Positions 19,051 to 28,416 of a stretch of 39,648 nucleotides of DNA are shown here, piece by piece. The first letter of the stretch is position 1. Every line of letters starts with the position of its first letter. The position numbers and the translations under genes are program-made. Under the pieces are notes generated by a model that saw only the letters and a program-made list of their open reading frames with translations, did not search any database and was not told the origin of the DNA. This stretch comes from an uncultured Prochlorococcus sp. (GTDB taxonomy: Bacteria > Cyanobacteriota > Cyanobacteriia > PCC-6307 > Cyanobiaceae): NCBI GenBank assembly GCA_902564235.1, contig CACFAG010000010.1, positions 1-39,648 of the forward strand, in the 5' to 3' direction.

Positions 19051-19214
19051 TATTAGTGTGTTCTAAATCAATTATTTACAAAATAAAATTATTTAAAGAG
19101 AAATAAGAAGAAAATCTCTTAAAGATTGAATTTTTAAATTTAGAAAAGATCTGAAAATTTTGAAGTAAACATTCATTGCAATATAATTCAAAGAGATTTA
19201 TACCCCAAATCTGC

Positions 19215-20243
19215 ATGTTTAAGAGGATTCTTGTTACTGGTGGAGCAGGTTTTATAGGCTTTCATTTATGTAAGCGTTTAATAAATGAAAATTTTATTGT
19301 TTATTCTATCGATAACCTTAATAATTATTATGATGTCAGTTTAAAAGAGAAAAGAAATAAAGAACTTGAATATATTTCCCAAGAAAAAAAATCGAACTTC
19401 AAGTTTTCTAAATTAGATATTACAGATAAAAAAAATCTAGAAAAAATTTTTTGTGAATTCAAACCTTCTGCAGTAGTTAATCTGGCAGCTCAGGCAGGAG
19501 TTCGATATTCTATAGAAAATCCAACTGCTTACATCCAATCAAATATAGTTGGATTTGTAAATATTTTAGAAGAATGCCAAAAAAATAATGTAGGACATTT
19601 AGTCTATGCAAGTAGCAGCTCTGTTTATGGTGGTAATAACGAATTCCCATTTTGTGAAGATTCAGGAGTCGATCATCCTGTAAGCCTTTATGCTGCCACA
19701 AAAAGATCTAATGAACTCATGGCACATACCTATAGTCATATTCATAACTTACCAGCAACTGGCCTAAGATTCTTTACTGTTTACGGACCTTGGGGGAGAC
19801 CTGATATGGCTTTGTTCAAGTTTACTAACTCAATATACAATGGGGTTCCAATAGATGTTTTTAATAACGGCGAAATGAGCAGATCATTCACTTATATTGA
19901 CGATATTATTGAGGGATTGTACAGAGTTCTAATTAAACCACCAAAACCTGATAATCATTTCCACGAAAAACCTAAAAACCCCTCTTCAAGTTGGGCTCCA
20001 CATAAAATCTTTAATATAGGAAATAGTAGTTGTACAAACTTGTTGGATTATATTGAAGAGATAGAAAATGCAATGAATAAAAAAGCGAAAAAAAATTACC
20101 TTCCTATGCAACCTGGAGATGTTCGCGTAACTTCAGCTAATACTGATTTACTTGAAGAGTATATAGGTTATAAGCCAAAAATATCTATTAAAGAGGGAAT
20201 TAAAGAATTTATTAAATGGTATGAAATTCACGTAAAAAATTAA
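19215..20243 (+). CDS. UDP-glucuronate 4-epimerase-like NAD-dependent epimerase
   Basis: Extended short-chain dehydrogenase that interconverts nucleotide-sugar epimers, probably UDP-glucuronate to UDP-galacturonate. The Rossmann motif TGGAGFIG opens the protein, the catalytic YAATK is present, and FFTVYGPWGRPDMA is the signature of the CapI/glucuronate-epimerase subgroup. I start at the ATG reading MFKRILVTGG (342 residues); a TTG 13 codons upstream would add residues with no role in the fold. First gene of the surface polysaccharide island, on the plus strand with lexA. Confidence 0.88.
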   Translation: MFKRILVTGGAGFIGFHLCKRLINENFIVYSIDNLNNYYDVSLKEKRNKELEYISQEKKSNFKFSKLDITDKKNLEKIFCEFKPSAVVNLAAQAGVRYSIENPTAYIQSNIVGFVNILEECQKNNVGHLVYASSSSVYGGNNEFPFCEDSGVDHPVSLYAATKRSNELMAHTYSHIHNLPATGLRFFTVYGPWGRPDMALFKFTNSIYNGVPIDVFNNGEMSRSFTYIDDIIEGLYRVLIKPPKPDNHFHEKPKNPSSSWAPHKIFNIGNSSCTNLLDYIEEIENAMNKKAKKNYLPMQPGDVRVTSANTDLLEEYIGYKPKISIKEGIKEFIKWYEIHVKN

Positions 20244-20371
20244 ATAAGTTATTTATATTTAAATCATGAAAAGCAAAAATATTATAAAGCCTTATTTACT
20301 TCAAATTTAGATTACGAAACTTAAATTATTCAAGGTTACTAAGCGATAAAAGATTTAGATTTGCTATTTAC

Positions 20372-21385
20372 TTAAAAGATTGACATATTTTTTTTGACTA
20401 ATTCTGCTATGGATGGCCATAAACATAAAGGACTTAAATTATCCTGTTCATTTTTATTATAAGTTGATATATTGCAGCCTTTTTTTTCGATGTAATTCAA
20501 CCAATTTTCAGGGCAGCTTACAATTCCCTCTCTATATAATTGTCCTACACCACTCCAGCTTGAAATATTCGTGTTAGATGTATTTGTCGGGAAGCCGATT
20601 GAAAACGCGCTATCGTAAGCTCTATATTCGATAGCTCCTTCAAAATGCTCTCGCCTTGAAACTTCTTCTTTTGCATGATTAGGTAAATAGCCATTGATTT
20701 TAAAATGAAGGAGTGCTCCTGTTAGATCACTTGGAGGTAATATCTTCGTCGTGTGGACAGTTAAATATTCATTACCATCTTCACAAAAAATTAAAGGGAT
20801 TTTACGAAGGTTTGTTGACCGTTGTTTTGATACTTCTAATAGACTTTTTCCGAAAAAATATTCTCTAGCACCACCACGTACACCCATATAAGGATACTGA
20901 TCAGAGGAGAAAAATCTAATGTAAGCTGGCATATAGTTAGGATAAATTTTTTCAGGGAGGCTGCTCTCTTCATGAGTTTTAAGAAATGTAGATTGTGCGT
21001 TAAACATATCAATCATGGGAGCGATTAGACAGCGCTGTCCCAAACGTTCGAGCTTTATTGTGAGTTTAGTTAATGGCAAATCAGGATAGCCGGGATAGAC
21101 AAACATTTCGTCCGCATCTACAAAAAGACACCATTTATTCTTCCCTACTTTGCTACGTATTTCGTTAAGCCAATTGACACCGAACTTTGCGGCTCTAAAG
21201 CTGGCATCCGATCTGTCATATAATTTGACATCTGGTTCTTTTTCAAGAAACTCCTTTGTTCCATCTGTAGATCCATTGTCAACTATATGAAATTCAGTTA
21301 CTCCAATTTCTCGGTAATGTCGGAAAAACCATCCAACATTTTTAAATTCGTTTCTGAAATTTGCAAGTAGTAGTAAATCACACAT
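20372..21385 (-). CDS. GT2-like glycosyltransferase
   Basis: A 337-residue soluble protein of the Glyco_tranf_2_4 type. It begins with MCDLLLLANFRNEFKNVGWF and has FHIVDNGSTDGT (nucleotide-sugar binding) and CLFVDADEMFVYP, the D-x-D-like metal site of a GT-A fold. The C-terminal part contains LLHFKINGYLP, seen in this group. Likely adds a sugar to a surface glycan; donor and acceptor are not readable. Its base composition is visibly more GC-rich than the exporter genes (26 of 60 bases G or C in 20701-20760). It faces away from the gene at 21728. Confidence 0.8.
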   Translation of the reverse strand: MCDLLLLANFRNEFKNVGWFFRHYREIGVTEFHIVDNGSTDGTKEFLEKEPDVKLYDRSDASFRAAKFGVNWLNEIRSKVGKNKWCLFVDADEMFVYPGYPDLPLTKLTIKLERLGQRCLIAPMIDMFNAQSTFLKTHEESSLPEKIYPNYMPAYIRFFSSDQYPYMGVRGGAREYFFGKSLLEVSKQRSTNLRKIPLIFCEDGNEYLTVHTTKILPPSDLTGALLHFKINGYLPNHAKEEVSRREHFEGAIEYRAYDSAFSIGFPTNTSNTNISSWSGVGQLYREGIVSCPENWLNYIEKKGCNISTYNKNEQDNLSPLCLWPSIAELVKKNMSIF

Positions 21386-21727
21386 ATCGATAATCTTTAG
21401 ATATTAAAAAATACAGACACTTAAAATAAAAAAATGAAAATGCGTAGTCATTGATTAAGATAGCCAAATATTTGAAATTTAGCTTGCTATAGAATGACTG
21501 CTTTGGAGCAAATCAATATGCTAGTATAATCAAGTTGAATTTTAAGTTCGATTAAATGAAAGATTAACCGTAAATTTTTTATTCGTAACTATTTCTCCAA
21601 CATATTTACGTTAATGTTAATTTATAATAAAAATAGAAATTTTTAAGCAGGTGAATATTCAATTGATAAAAACTTTTACAAACACTACCATTTATAAAAA
21701 GTAATCAATTTTCCTTAAATAGATCAA
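21386..21727. other. divergent intergenic region, 342 bases
   Basis: AT-rich gap between two divergent island genes. I see no coding frame worth reporting, no tRNA and no repeat. It must hold promoters for both genes; the best candidate is listed separately. Confidence 0.6.
21503..21530 (+). promoter_or_regulatory. candidate promoter
   Basis: TTGGAG (21503-21508), a 16-base spacer and a perfect TATAAT (21525-21530) point toward the CmcI-like gene, leaving a leader near 190 bases. Sequence-only call. Confidence 0.4.
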
Positions 21728-22429
21728 ATGACAATGAAAATATATCGAGATCAAACATTTCAAAAATTTAAACCAGTAATTTTGGAGAATGGCTTACGTA
21801 GTCCAATATGCGACGTTGATGCCAAAACACTTCGGCGAATTCAAAAAGGAACGATGCAGCATAGTTGGAAAGGTGTAATGTGTAACAAAAATCCGTTCGA
21901 TATGGCATTGTATGGAATGCTCCTTTACGAAATTAAACCCAAAACAATAATAGAAATCGGATATAAATTTGGAGGGAGTGCGCTTTGGTTCGCAGACCAA
22001 GCTAACATAATGGGATTAGAACCAGAGTTGTTGTGTATAGATATCGAACAACGAGAAATGGTGGCAGATCCTCGAATAAAGTTCATGCATGGAGATGGAC
22101 GTGACCTCTCTAAAAGTCTACCCATTGATTTATTATCTAAGTTGGATCATCCATGGCTTGTAATAGAAGATGCTGACCATTCTTTTGATACAACTTTATC
22201 AGTTCTTAAATTTTTTAACAGATATATGAAGACTGGTGACTATATCGCAGTCGAAGATGGAATATGTGACACCTTCGGTAACCAAGATATATATGATGGT
22301 GGTCCGAACAAAGCTATTTATAATTTTTTGGAAGACGAATCTTCAATGTTTGAAGTCGATGCTTATTATTGTGATTTCTTCGGAAACAATGTAACCTGGT
22401 GCACTAATGGATTTTTACGGCGTTCTTGA
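21728..22429 (+). CDS. CmcI-like (cephalosporin hydroxylase family) methyltransferase
   Basis: A 233-residue class I SAM-dependent methyltransferase of the CmcI / rhamnosyl O-methyltransferase group. The SAM motif is EIGYKFGGSALWFA near residues 77-90, followed by CIDIEQRE, a MHGDGRD segment and LVIEDADHS, with AVEDG further on as in the metal-dependent members. In this setting it probably O-methylates a sugar of the surface polymer; the name hydroxylase is historical. It stands alone on the plus strand between long gaps. Confidence 0.82.
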   Translation: MTMKIYRDQTFQKFKPVILENGLRSPICDVDAKTLRRIQKGTMQHSWKGVMCNKNPFDMALYGMLLYEIKPKTIIEIGYKFGGSALWFADQANIMGLEPELLCIDIEQREMVADPRIKFMHGDGRDLSKSLPIDLLSKLDHPWLVIEDADHSFDTTLSVLKFFNRYMKTGDYIAVEDGICDTFGNQDIYDGGPNKAIYNFLEDESSMFEVDAYYCDFFGNNVTWCTNGFLRRS

Positions 22430-22935
22430 TAGTTGGTATTGTTTAAGAGATACAATCTGATAGTAAAAATTGATATTACAACTATCTCTATTTAAGTCTT
22501 TAGAAAATTCACATATTTGATCGATCCTCAACTAATAAACTTTTCTGGTTTTTATTTATTAATTTTTTATTGAAGTAAAGCACTTATTTATTAGTGACTT
22601 TAAGCTATTACAGATTATTGGGATATTGAAGAAATATGGAAATGGAATTGTATTGAAACTAATTCATTAATTTTATCCATGCTGGAAGAGTAGAGGTTCG
22701 TTTACTTCAGCTATAAAACTTAGCCTTGCTTAAATTCGCCTTTAGACAAACCTTGCTTCTTCAGATTTCTTCAAAACAGAGTATATGTACGCTCCCGAAA
22801 ATTTAGAAAATTTCGTAAAATTTACTTATATTTGCAGGGATTAAAATTGCACATAAGCAACTTTAAATGAACTTTTTTGATGCAGTCAGAGATATAGTTA
22901 TCGGTGCCACGGGAAAGTTGGGTTAGACGAGCCAA
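22430..22935. other. intergenic region, 506 bases, with phased A-tracts and a tiny ORF
   Basis: No gene of normal size is seen. Three AAAATTT blocks at 22798, 22807 and 22817 are 9-10 bases apart, the spacing that bends DNA. A 19-residue frame at 22867-22926 (ATG, reading MNFFDAVRDIVIGATGKLG) ends in TAG; it could be a chance frame or the beginning of a lost Rossmann-fold gene. Nothing else is recognised. Confidence 0.45.
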
Positions 22936-24294
22936 TCACTTCTTTACGCCAGATAAAGCAAAAACTACATTTATTTCTAAATCTCTTCGTGTTAGATATG
23001 GACGTGACTTTTGTACAGACGATAATATATCAGGAGTTAGACGTTCAAGGGTTTGATTATTTGATGGTATTTCATTCCATTCCTCTATATCGAAATATCT
23101 TTCTGTAATCTCCTTCATCTCGTCTAATGTAACACGATTAAGATGTGTTTTAATGTAATGATCGTCTGAGACTTCATCTATGAGAGAAATGTGTCGCCAG
23201 TCCATTACTTTGGTTTGCTCCCCCTCTCCATTTTCGCCTTTTATTTGATGCGGTTGATTAGGTGACAAATGATGACCATTCCAGCAGTAATAATTATGAT
23301 GCATGAATATTATTTTTGTTTCTGCATGACATAGTTTAACTAACCCTTTAAATACAAGATCAAGCTGCATGAGATGTTCAGTCACATTATGCAATGAAAT
23401 GACATCAAATTTCTCATTAAACGTCAATTCTTCTGACGTTCCTAGAAAAAGTCTTATGTCCGGACATCTTCTAGAAATTTCATCAGGAGTAATGCCCATA
23501 TCAGACCATTTCCTTGTACGTTTGTTCTTTGCTCTGGTGCTTGATAGATTCATTTCTGGATCCAAACCCAAATAGCTTTTCGCACCAGCAGTTAGAAAGC
23601 CTGTTCCATAACCGCCAAAGCCACATCCAACGTCGATTACTTTTTTGTGAGATATGTAATTATGTATTCTTTTTGGCCACGATAAATAATCGAATTCAAC
23701 AGTAATTTCCAGCAAATCAGGAATATAGTTTTTTAATGCGTGATCGACTGATTCAGCAAAATGAAAAAAAGCAATTTTTGCTTGTACTACATCTTTTGAC
23801 CAGTTTCCAATTGGTTTTAATTCAGCTAACGCCTCTGCTGCTCTAATAACATCAGTGTTGGGATAGCTGTCTTTATGTTCTCTGAAGAATTGGTCGATTA
23901 TCTCTATGCTGGAAATTGCGCACTTTTCGTTCTCGATCATCTTTATCTCGCGTTCAAGTTGTTGTATTCTTGTATTTGAGGTGTCAACATGTTTGGTAGC
24001 TTTTTCTAACAATGATTTAGCCTCAAGGAACTTCTCCTCTCGAAGATATAATCGTCCAAGAAGTAAATAAATACCTGCATGATTTGGATTGTTCTCAATA
24101 AATGATTTGGAATATATTTTTGCTTTTTCAAAATCGCCGAAATTGAATTCTGCCAATGCTAAAAAGTAGGCTGCTGGATGGTCTCCTTTAAATTTTGCTA
24201 TTGGCAATAAAATTTCACGCGCTAGGATTATATCTCCGGCAATTGCAGCTTCTTTACCTCTTAGATAATTTTCGCGATCTATTATGTAAGTCAT
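22936..24294 (-). CDS. TPR domain plus class I SAM methyltransferase
   Basis: A 452-residue protein in two parts. Residues about 10-125 are TPR-like helical repeats (AAYFLALAEFNFGDFEKAKIY, IYLLLGRLYLREEKFLEAKS). Residues about 210-400 are a methyltransferase with KVIDVGCGFGGYGTGF (SAM binding), LGLDPEMN and the post-motif SLHNVTEHL. The segment MDWRHISLIDEV is unusual and unassigned. Likely methylates a glycan with the TPR part guiding a partner protein; this is inference. It follows the gene at 24307 by 12 bases and is probably cotranscribed. Confidence 0.8.
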   Translation of the reverse strand: MTYIIDRENYLRGKEAAIAGDIILAREILLPIAKFKGDHPAAYFLALAEFNFGDFEKAKIYSKSFIENNPNHAGIYLLLGRLYLREEKFLEAKSLLEKATKHVDTSNTRIQQLEREIKMIENEKCAISSIEIIDQFFREHKDSYPNTDVIRAAEALAELKPIGNWSKDVVQAKIAFFHFAESVDHALKNYIPDLLEITVEFDYLSWPKRIHNYISHKKVIDVGCGFGGYGTGFLTAGAKSYLGLDPEMNLSSTRAKNKRTRKWSDMGITPDEISRRCPDIRLFLGTSEELTFNEKFDVISLHNVTEHLMQLDLVFKGLVKLCHAETKIIFMHHNYYCWNGHHLSPNQPHQIKGENGEGEQTKVMDWRHISLIDEVSDDHYIKTHLNRVTLDEMKEITERYFDIEEWNEIPSNNQTLERLTPDILSSVQKSRPYLTRRDLEINVVFALSGVKK

Positions 24295-24306
24295 GATATC
24301 TTTTAT

Positions 24307-25317
24307 CTAGGATACTTTAAAAATAACACCATTTGTAATTTGCCTTCTAGCACGTTCTACCCTGAACGCATTTCCACGATCTGCGTCTAAGTCGTCAAGA
24401 AGCTCTTCATATTTATTTTCAATTTCTTCCAGATAATTGAGAGCATCATCCTTGGTGCCCTTTAGAGCAATTAGATATGTTTTAGAAAGATCCATGTAGA
24501 AACTGTATCTCCGATCTAGAAATTGTGATGGATGCTTATCATGTAGCTTCAGGCATTCATCCAATTCGAATTCATGGTAGGGATCCACGTTTGCAATTTC
24601 CAAAGGTACTTCCTTAATATTCTTGTAAATCGAGCTTGTAGCAATTTGTCCTTGCCATTCGAAATATTCTTCTAAATACCCCATGGTTACTTTGATCCAA
24701 GGGAGACGATCAAAGAAAAAATCTTGATTAATTAGCCAAGATTCATTGGGTATTAAATTTGGGTAAAATTGCTTAGAGACATGGCGGTTAAGTGTTGCTG
24801 TCTTACAAACATCAATAAAACATATTTCAATGGGTGAATCTGGCCAAACTTGCTCCACAAGATCGCCGATTTTGAGCTCGATTTGGTCTTTATACTCAGA
24901 AATTGTATCCATTAATATTGGAACAAATGATTCGCCAAGAACATAATCCACGCCTCCAAACACCCTTTTTTTGTTGATGTCTTTATTTTTTGGAGCAGGG
25001 AGAAAGCCAAGTTCAAACCCGTGAATAGGTTTTTTGTTAGGAAACTTACTAAAGTCTATTTTCTCTTTTGACAAATTTGCGTTCAAGCCGGCTGCAGAGG
25101 AAACGAGAGAAGAGCCAAAAAAACTTCCTCCATCTATTATTACCCCTTTGCCTTCATAAATTTTTGAAGCTAAATAAAATAACATCTGACGCTCGCTGTA
25201 AGACAGCATGCCTGCCGCATTCTCAACTTCAGGTTTAAGGTCAACATTTTGGCTTAAAAATGTTTCTCTTAATGCACCTGTTTTAAAAATTTTAAAATTT
25301 GAATGATTAGTCTGCAT
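24307..25317 (-). CDS. methyltransferase-like protein of the FGSS type
   Basis: A 336-residue protein with a Rossmann-like start, VIIDGGSFFGSSLVSSAAGL, comparable to the SAM-binding loop of the methyltransferases at 31069 and 37606, which read LELGPLFGSSTD. Later EICFIDVCKTATLNRHV and LINQDFFFDRLPWI parallel their YFDDATHG and GDDF segments. I infer a distant relative acting on the same polymer. No membrane segment is seen. It starts with ATG, lies between the large glycosyltransferase (88-base gap) and the TPR-methyltransferase (12 bases), and may form an operon with both. Confidence 0.65.
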   Translation of the reverse strand: MQTNHSNFKIFKTGALRETFLSQNVDLKPEVENAAGMLSYSERQMLFYLASKIYEGKGVIIDGGSFFGSSLVSSAAGLNANLSKEKIDFSKFPNKKPIHGFELGFLPAPKNKDINKKRVFGGVDYVLGESFVPILMDTISEYKDQIELKIGDLVEQVWPDSPIEICFIDVCKTATLNRHVSKQFYPNLIPNESWLINQDFFFDRLPWIKVTMGYLEEYFEWQGQIATSSIYKNIKEVPLEIANVDPYHEFELDECLKLHDKHPSQFLDRRYSFYMDLSKTYLIALKGTKDDALNYLEEIENKYEELLDDLDADRGNAFRVERARRQITNGVIFKVS

Positions 25318-25404
25318 AAAATTTAAATTTATCCTATTACAAGCATTTATATTGCTTGAATTTTAACATAGTTTTTTGGAATCTATTCACTCTTTTAAGA
25401 CACT

Positions 25405-28400
25405 TTAGTTGTGAAGGTTGTCGTTCTCGGACTTATTTGGTGATTCAAATTTTGTTTCCTTTTCATTTTTTTTAGGCCTTAAATTAGTAAGTTTTGATTT
25501 TATTGAAGAGAATAAACCTCGTAATTTGTTTTTATTTCTTAAAGACTTATCTTCGCCTCCAGATTTCCGTTGAGCTAACTTTTTTTTGAGCTCACGAACC
25601 TCGGAGTTGCGTTCTTTTAGCTTCGATGCTGTTAAATTTAAATTCTTTTTAAACTTATCCAACTCGGAATTACGAGCTTTCAATTTTGTTTCCTTTTCGT
25701 TCCTTTCTGCCCTTACATGATTAAGTTTTTCATTTTGAGCTTTTAATTTTGCTTCCTTTTCATTCCTTTGCGCCCTTACGTGATTTAGTTTTTCATTTTG
25801 AGCTTTCAATTTTGCTTCCTTTTCATTCCTTTGCTCCCTAACCTTATTTAGTTTTGCTTCCTTTTCATTCCTTTGCTCCCTAACCTTATTTAGTTTGTCA
25901 ATTCGATTCTTTAAATTTTCTTCTTTTTTACTATTTTCACCCCTTAAAAAAGTAAGTTTGTCATTGATAGACGCAAAGAGACTTCGTGATTTTTGTTTGA
26001 GGATAAGATCCTTATTTTCTGAGATAATAGCATCACGTAGTTTCAGCTTTTCTCTGGCAGAATTTAGTTCAGAAACTCTCTCCTTCTTAATTTTTTTTAG
26101 CTTATCAATTTCTTTGATCCGCTTAAGTTTTAGCTCTTTTTGCTTGCTGCGATCTTTTCGAAGTCGTTTGTTGTCACGTTCGAGTTTTGATGTTTTATGA
26201 AATAGACCATAAAAGAGAAGGAAAAGATTTCGATAAATCAAGGGGCCATAACGAAGGCTTGGCCGTAATGCACGAAAAGTTGAAGCTCTTAAATTATATC
26301 CATCGAGATTGATGGCATTGTTATCAATTTTCCTATTCCAATACAAAGGTAAAGGAATAGTTTCTCCTTTATGTCCATTGAACTCTAACGCATGGTATAG
26401 TTCCTTTTCTGCATTTAATTGTCTGTAATCTCCAGTAAACCCTCCCACTTCAAGAAAGGCTTGCCTATCGACAAGTAAATCCCAGTGTTCTAAATCATTT
26501 TTTAGTAATGTATAGCCTATATTACCTAATATTGGCATTTTAATTTTTTCTGCCAAATCAGTGGACGATGGTATTGAGTTACTGGAATATTCTAGTGAAA
26601 ATGATGTTAATACCTTTAAATCTCTTTTTTGTAGTACCTTTACCATTTTCGACAGACTGCCAGGTAGGACTGCATTCCCTGGTTGTGTGAAGTATAAAAA
26701 CTGGGCCTCGGTATTTTTGACTGCGGTATTTGCTGCCAAGCCATATTCAATTCCTGGTGTCTCGTAAAAAGACCAGCCTTTTTTTCTAATTTTCAGCTTA
26801 ATATGATCTAGTTCAGTTAATGTTTTCGTATTTCTACTGCCATCATCGACAACAATAACATCTAGCTTTACGTCACTTTCTTTAGCAAGGTTGTTAAGAG
26901 TATTTTTTAATCCTTCAATATCGTCTCTGTGCGGAATAATTACACAAATATCAACTTTTGCTTGTTTGGGTTCTTCTGACGAGTGATTTTCGTTTTGAAT
27001 GATTTTTTTTATATTACGATGGTATGAGATCCAAGTTTTTGTATTTTCTTTATTGTCAAAAGTGGGTGCAGCGACTATCGCGCCATTAGTGAGGGCAGCT
27101 TTGAGTTGCTTTTGTAAGGTTAGGGGATGGGCATCGCACAAAACGTCTTTATGATATTTCTCCTCAACTAGTTCGGGTGTTCCGCCAGAGTTTGATGCAA
27201 TGAAGGGAATCCCACATATAGAAGCTTCGTAAACTGCTAGAGAAGAGTTTTCAATGTGACTTGGCATCACAGCCAAACGATTGCCATCAAGTAAATAACT
27301 CAGGGCAGCTTCCTGCTGAAATTCTGTTAATATTTGAACTTCGGTAGGCCAATGGTCCGAGCTTTCTTTGATGAATTCCAACACGTTTAAATCGGGACGG
27401 GTTTCTATTCTTGCACCAGGTTTCCCCATGAAGGATATTTTTGAAGGTAGTTTGACTTCGCTATTGATCAGATTGTTTATGGAGTTAATAAAGATATCTA
27501 GTCCTTTCCTAGCTTCAAGGCGGCCAAAAAATACTATTTCATCAATTGATACTCGATCACCAGGTTTTAATGATCTTTTCGAAATGACTCCATCAAGCAC
27601 TTCGGTTGATAGGATATTAGGCTGAACAAAGATTTTTTCATTTAATAAATCATATCCTTGACTTAACATCCATCTTAATAAATGGGTTGAACCTCCAATT
27701 ATGTGATCACCGAGTTCTACAGACATCCTCTCACAAAACATCTTATCTATATCATCAATTGTATTTAGAGGAAGCGATCCGTAGGTCCTATTCCAAAGCC
27801 ATGGCGAAGAGCATTTCACAATGAAATGAGTATTTTTTAATGCAAGGCCTTGACGTTTAGCCAGTAGGCTAAGGTAACCGCTTCCTCTCCATTCAGATAC
27901 ATGAACTACATCATAATGAAACTCTTGCAAATGACGTAACATGTTGTACATTGGTGCGGTCCATCGATCGTTGTTCCCTGCACATCTATCTGATAAGTAA
28001 TAGTCATCTACTCCTATAAACTTCACCCCAAATTCTGCATAGTGTTTGATCCATTCCTCCAACGTACCAATCTCAACATAGTCTTTTCGCAAATAGAGGA
28101 TGGTAACATCGAACCCCTCTGCTGCCAGTAATTTCGCCAAATAGGAATAAGTAGTGCCTATTCCTCCATTCCTTACTGGACCAACTATGTCTTCTGTTGC
28201 AATACAAATCTTCGAGGAGGTGTTTCCAATATCGCCGATGTCAAGACTATTCAGATCAGGAAAATTGATTTCCCAAGAATTAGTCTCTGGGGACAAAAGT
28301 TCACGTGTGTCTGGCCTAGGCAAGCAACTTGCAATAACTGTTTCAAGAAGACGAGTTCCTAATTTATCTTCTTTCTGCAGTTTTTTTGAGGATTTTAAAT

Positions 28401-28416
28401 GCTCATACTTTGACAC
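25405..28416 (-). CDS. GT4-GT2 bifunctional glycosyltransferase with C-terminal coiled coil
   Basis: A 1003-residue protein starting with GTG. Residues about 68-460 form a GT4 (GT-B) enzyme: the N-terminal glycine loop GPVRNGGIGTTYSYL near 79, FFGRLEARKGLDIFI, and the E-x7-E-like ENSSLAVYEASICGIPF. Residues about 487-740 form a GT2 (GT-A) domain beginning VDICVIIPHRDDIEG with VIVVDDGSRNTK. From about 765 a Lys/Glu/Arg-rich coiled coil runs to near 930, with tandem units of 14 and 21 residues (RNEKEAKLNKV type). The tail ends KSENDNLHN. It could add two sugars in turn while held on a partner or on itself through the coiled coil; donors and acceptors are unknown. Base composition is higher than in the exporter genes. 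Confidence 0.85.
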   Translation of the reverse strand: MSKYEHLKSSKKLQKEDKLGTRLLETVIASCLPRPDTRELLSPETNSWEINFPDLNSLDIGDIGNTSSKICIATEDIVGPVRNGGIGTTYSYLAKLLAAEGFDVTILYLRKDYVEIGTLEEWIKHYAEFGVKFIGVDDYYLSDRCAGNNDRWTAPMYNMLRHLQEFHYDVVHVSEWRGSGYLSLLAKRQGLALKNTHFIVKCSSPWLWNRTYGSLPLNTIDDIDKMFCERMSVELGDHIIGGSTHLLRWMLSQGYDLLNEKIFVQPNILSTEVLDGVISKRSLKPGDRVSIDEIVFFGRLEARKGLDIFINSINNLINSEVKLPSKISFMGKPGARIETRPDLNVLEFIKESSDHWPTEVQILTEFQQEAALSYLLDGNRLAVMPSHIENSSLAVYEASICGIPFIASNSGGTPELVEEKYHKDVLCDAHPLTLQKQLKAALTNGAIVAAPTFDNKENTKTWISYHRNIKKIIQNENHSSEEPKQAKVDICVIIPHRDDIEGLKNTLNNLAKESDVKLDVIVVDDGSRNTKTLTELDHIKLKIRKKGWSFYETPGIEYGLAANTAVKNTEAQFLYFTQPGNAVLPGSLSKMVKVLQKRDLKVLTSFSLEYSSNSIPSSTDLAEKIKMPILGNIGYTLLKNDLEHWDLLVDRQAFLEVGGFTGDYRQLNAEKELYHALEFNGHKGETIPLPLYWNRKIDNNAINLDGYNLRASTFRALRPSLRYGPLIYRNLFLLFYGLFHKTSKLERDNKRLRKDRSKQKELKLKRIKEIDKLKKIKKERVSELNSAREKLKLRDAIISENKDLILKQKSRSLFASINDKLTFLRGENSKKEENLKNRIDKLNKVREQRNEKEAKLNKVREQRNEKEAKLKAQNEKLNHVRAQRNEKEAKLKAQNEKLNHVRAERNEKETKLKARNSELDKFKKNLNLTASKLKERNSEVRELKKKLAQRKSGGEDKSLRNKNKLRGLFSSIKSKLTNLRPKKNEKETKFESPNKSENDNLHN
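25690..25895 (-). repeat. tandem repeats coding for coiled-coil units (42 and 63 bp)
   Basis: Two identical 42-base units start at 25812 and 25854 (TTGCTTCCTTTTCATTCCTT at the start of each on the plus strand) and encode 14-residue units. Adjacent 63-base units, with small differences, encode 21 residues (LNHVRAQRNEKEAKLKAQNEK-type). Both lengths are whole heptads, so changes in copy number keep the coiled-coil phase. Confidence 0.9.

Noticed and set aside
22867-22926. A 19-residue frame with a Rossmann-like end
   Set aside because: Too short to support as a gene; reported only inside the intergenic note.
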